A stretch of DNA of 6,870 bases from Spirochaetaceae bacterium. Lineage in GTDB: Bacteria > Spirochaetota > Spirochaetia > Sphaerochaetales > Sphaerochaetaceae. The position numbers and the translations under genes were made by a program. This document shows, in pieces, positions 6,257 through 6,870 of this stretch. The stretch is from contig JAENWY010000126.1 of the NCBI GenBank assembly GCA_016649775.1, positions 1-6,870 on the forward strand, read 5' to 3'. Position 1 is the stretch's first letter. Every line of letters begins with the position of its first letter. The notes under the pieces were generated by a model, which was not told where the DNA came from, did not search any database, and worked only from the letters and a program-made list of their open reading frames with translations.

Positions 6257-6757
6257 TTAATATTCGTATAAGTAACTAGATAGTTGTTTCATTGTTAACC
6301 CATAACATTTTGCATAAATTTCAAGTGTTGAACATAGCATAATAGAATTCCATTTAATATTTTCTCTTTTGCTAATATTTGATTTATCAAAGCCAGAAGT
6401 AGCTGCAAGTTTACCTTCAGATATTTTTAGCTTTTTTCTCCATGCTTTTAATTTTTTACATAAGTCTTCGGGTTCAAGTTGTTGATTATGAATTATATAA
6501 TTAACTTTAACCTGTTTACAATTACCTTCAATATATTCAGAAATAATATAAAAACTTGGAATAGATATATGAATTACTGAACATATTTTCTCAATAGTAG
6601 TGTACTTAGGATTCCAATTATCATTAGCATGTCGGATTAAACTCTCAGAAATAGTTGCTGAGTTAGCAAAATCTTTAACAGATAGTCCAGACATATCAAT
6701 AATATACTTTAGAGTTGAATAATAGTTTATATTCTGTCGTTTGTTATCTAATTCCAT
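6257..6757 (-). CDS. Protein with two tandem Cro/C1-type helix-turn-helix domains
   Basis: This 166-residue protein is probably a cytoplasmic DNA-binding regulator. Domain one (about residues 14-73) contains LSVKDFANSATISESLI followed by TTIEKICSVIHIS, the usual helix 2, turn, helix 3 and helix 4 pattern of XRE/HTH_3 domains. Domain two (about 98-163) repeats it: LKAWRKKLKISEGKLAATSGFD, NISKRE, then a fourth helix around LCSTLEIYAKCYGL. There is no enzymatic or membrane domain, and the two HTH units fill nearly the whole protein. The ATG at 6757 is preceded 8 nt upstream by AAGGA (plus-strand 6766-6770). That site lies in one arm of a 7-bp inverted repeat, suggesting autoregulation or translational control. 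Its target is unknown; no prophage or toxin partner is visible in the window. Confidence 0.8.
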   Translation of the reverse strand: MELDNKRQNINYYSTLKYIIDMSGLSVKDFANSATISESLIRHANDNWNPKYTTIEKICSVIHISIPSFYIISEYIEGNCKQVKVNYIIHNQQLEPEDLCKKLKAWRKKLKISEGKLAATSGFDKSNISKRENIKWNSIMLCSTLEIYAKCYGLTMKQLSSYLYEY

Positions 6758-6763
6758 AGTATA

Positions 6764-6789
6764 TTTCCTTGAGCAATGATTTAAGGAAA
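6764..6789 (-). promoter_or_regulatory. Inverted repeat covering the ribosome site of the HTH gene
   Basis: Perfect 7-bp arms TTTCCTT (6764-6770) and AAGGAAA (6783-6789) flank a 12-nt spacer. In the minus-strand transcript the second arm contains the AAGGA Shine-Dalgarno sequence of the HTH gene, and the first arm is an exact anti-Shine-Dalgarno that would hide it. In double-stranded DNA the same dyad could instead be an operator for the HTH protein. The pairing is seen; both roles are inferred. Confidence 0.4.
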
Positions 6790-6799
6790 AAATAAAATA

Positions 6800-6850
6800 T
6801 TAGTAATTGTGCAAGTAAATATAACATTTATAATTTATATTATAATTCAT
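6800..6850 (-). CDS. Possible 16-residue leader peptide upstream of the HTH gene
   Basis: On the minus strand a strong AAGGAG (6860-6865) sits 9 nt before an ATG that opens a 16-codon frame (MNYNINYKCYIYLHNY) ending in TAA. The stop lies 10 nt before the hairpin that can hide the HTH gene's ribosome site and 42 nt before its start codon. The peptide is rich in tyrosine, asparagine and isoleucine. It may be a regulatory leader, or simply the end of an operon whose upstream part lies outside the window. It is very AT-rich, so a chance frame is possible, but the ribosome site is better than that of the HTH gene itself. Confidence 0.35.
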   Translation of the reverse strand: MNYNINYKCYIYLHNY

Positions 6851-6870
6851 GTTAAAATTCTCCTTTTATA

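Overview
The window is low-GC bacterial DNA with housekeeping genes, small intergenic spaces of very uneven composition, and signs of gene loss. The L28 protein has a long glycine/lysine-rich insertion that I associate with spirochaetes of the Treponema type. Together with the AT-rich genes and the debris-like spacers, this suggests a host-associated spirochaete. That is an inference from memory of the family, not a search result, and I hold it at moderate-to-low confidence.

Layout, left to right. A tRNA-Pro(UGG) gene on the minus strand diverges from nth (endonuclease III), which has a clear sigma-70-type promoter. Convergent with nth and overlapping its 3' end by 47 bp is an unrecognised 179-codon gene. 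A 386-bp gene-free stretch follows, holding AT-rich DNA, two nested inverted repeats and a GC-richer segment. Next come rpmB (zinc-ribbon ribosomal protein L28) and a strong intrinsic terminator. Then a two-gene threonine unit: a fused aspartokinase-like/homoserine dehydrogenase (thrA-type) and threonine synthase (thrC), 12 bp apart with the thrC ribosome site overlapping the thrA stop. About 540 bp of gene-poor DNA with probable coding relics follows. The window ends with a minus-strand gene for a protein with two tandem Cro/C1-type HTH domains, preceded by a possible 16-codon leader ORF and a hairpin that covers its ribosome-binding site.

How the genes work together: thrA makes homoserine from aspartate semialdehyde, and thrC makes threonine from phosphohomoserine. 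Homoserine kinase (thrB) is not in the window. The most striking point is that the aspartokinase part of ThrA has lost its catalytic signatures, although its reading frame is intact and the ACT regulatory and dehydrogenase parts are well preserved. It looks like a pseudo-kinase kept for structure or threonine sensing, so aspartyl-phosphate would have to come from another aspartokinase elsewhere in the genome.
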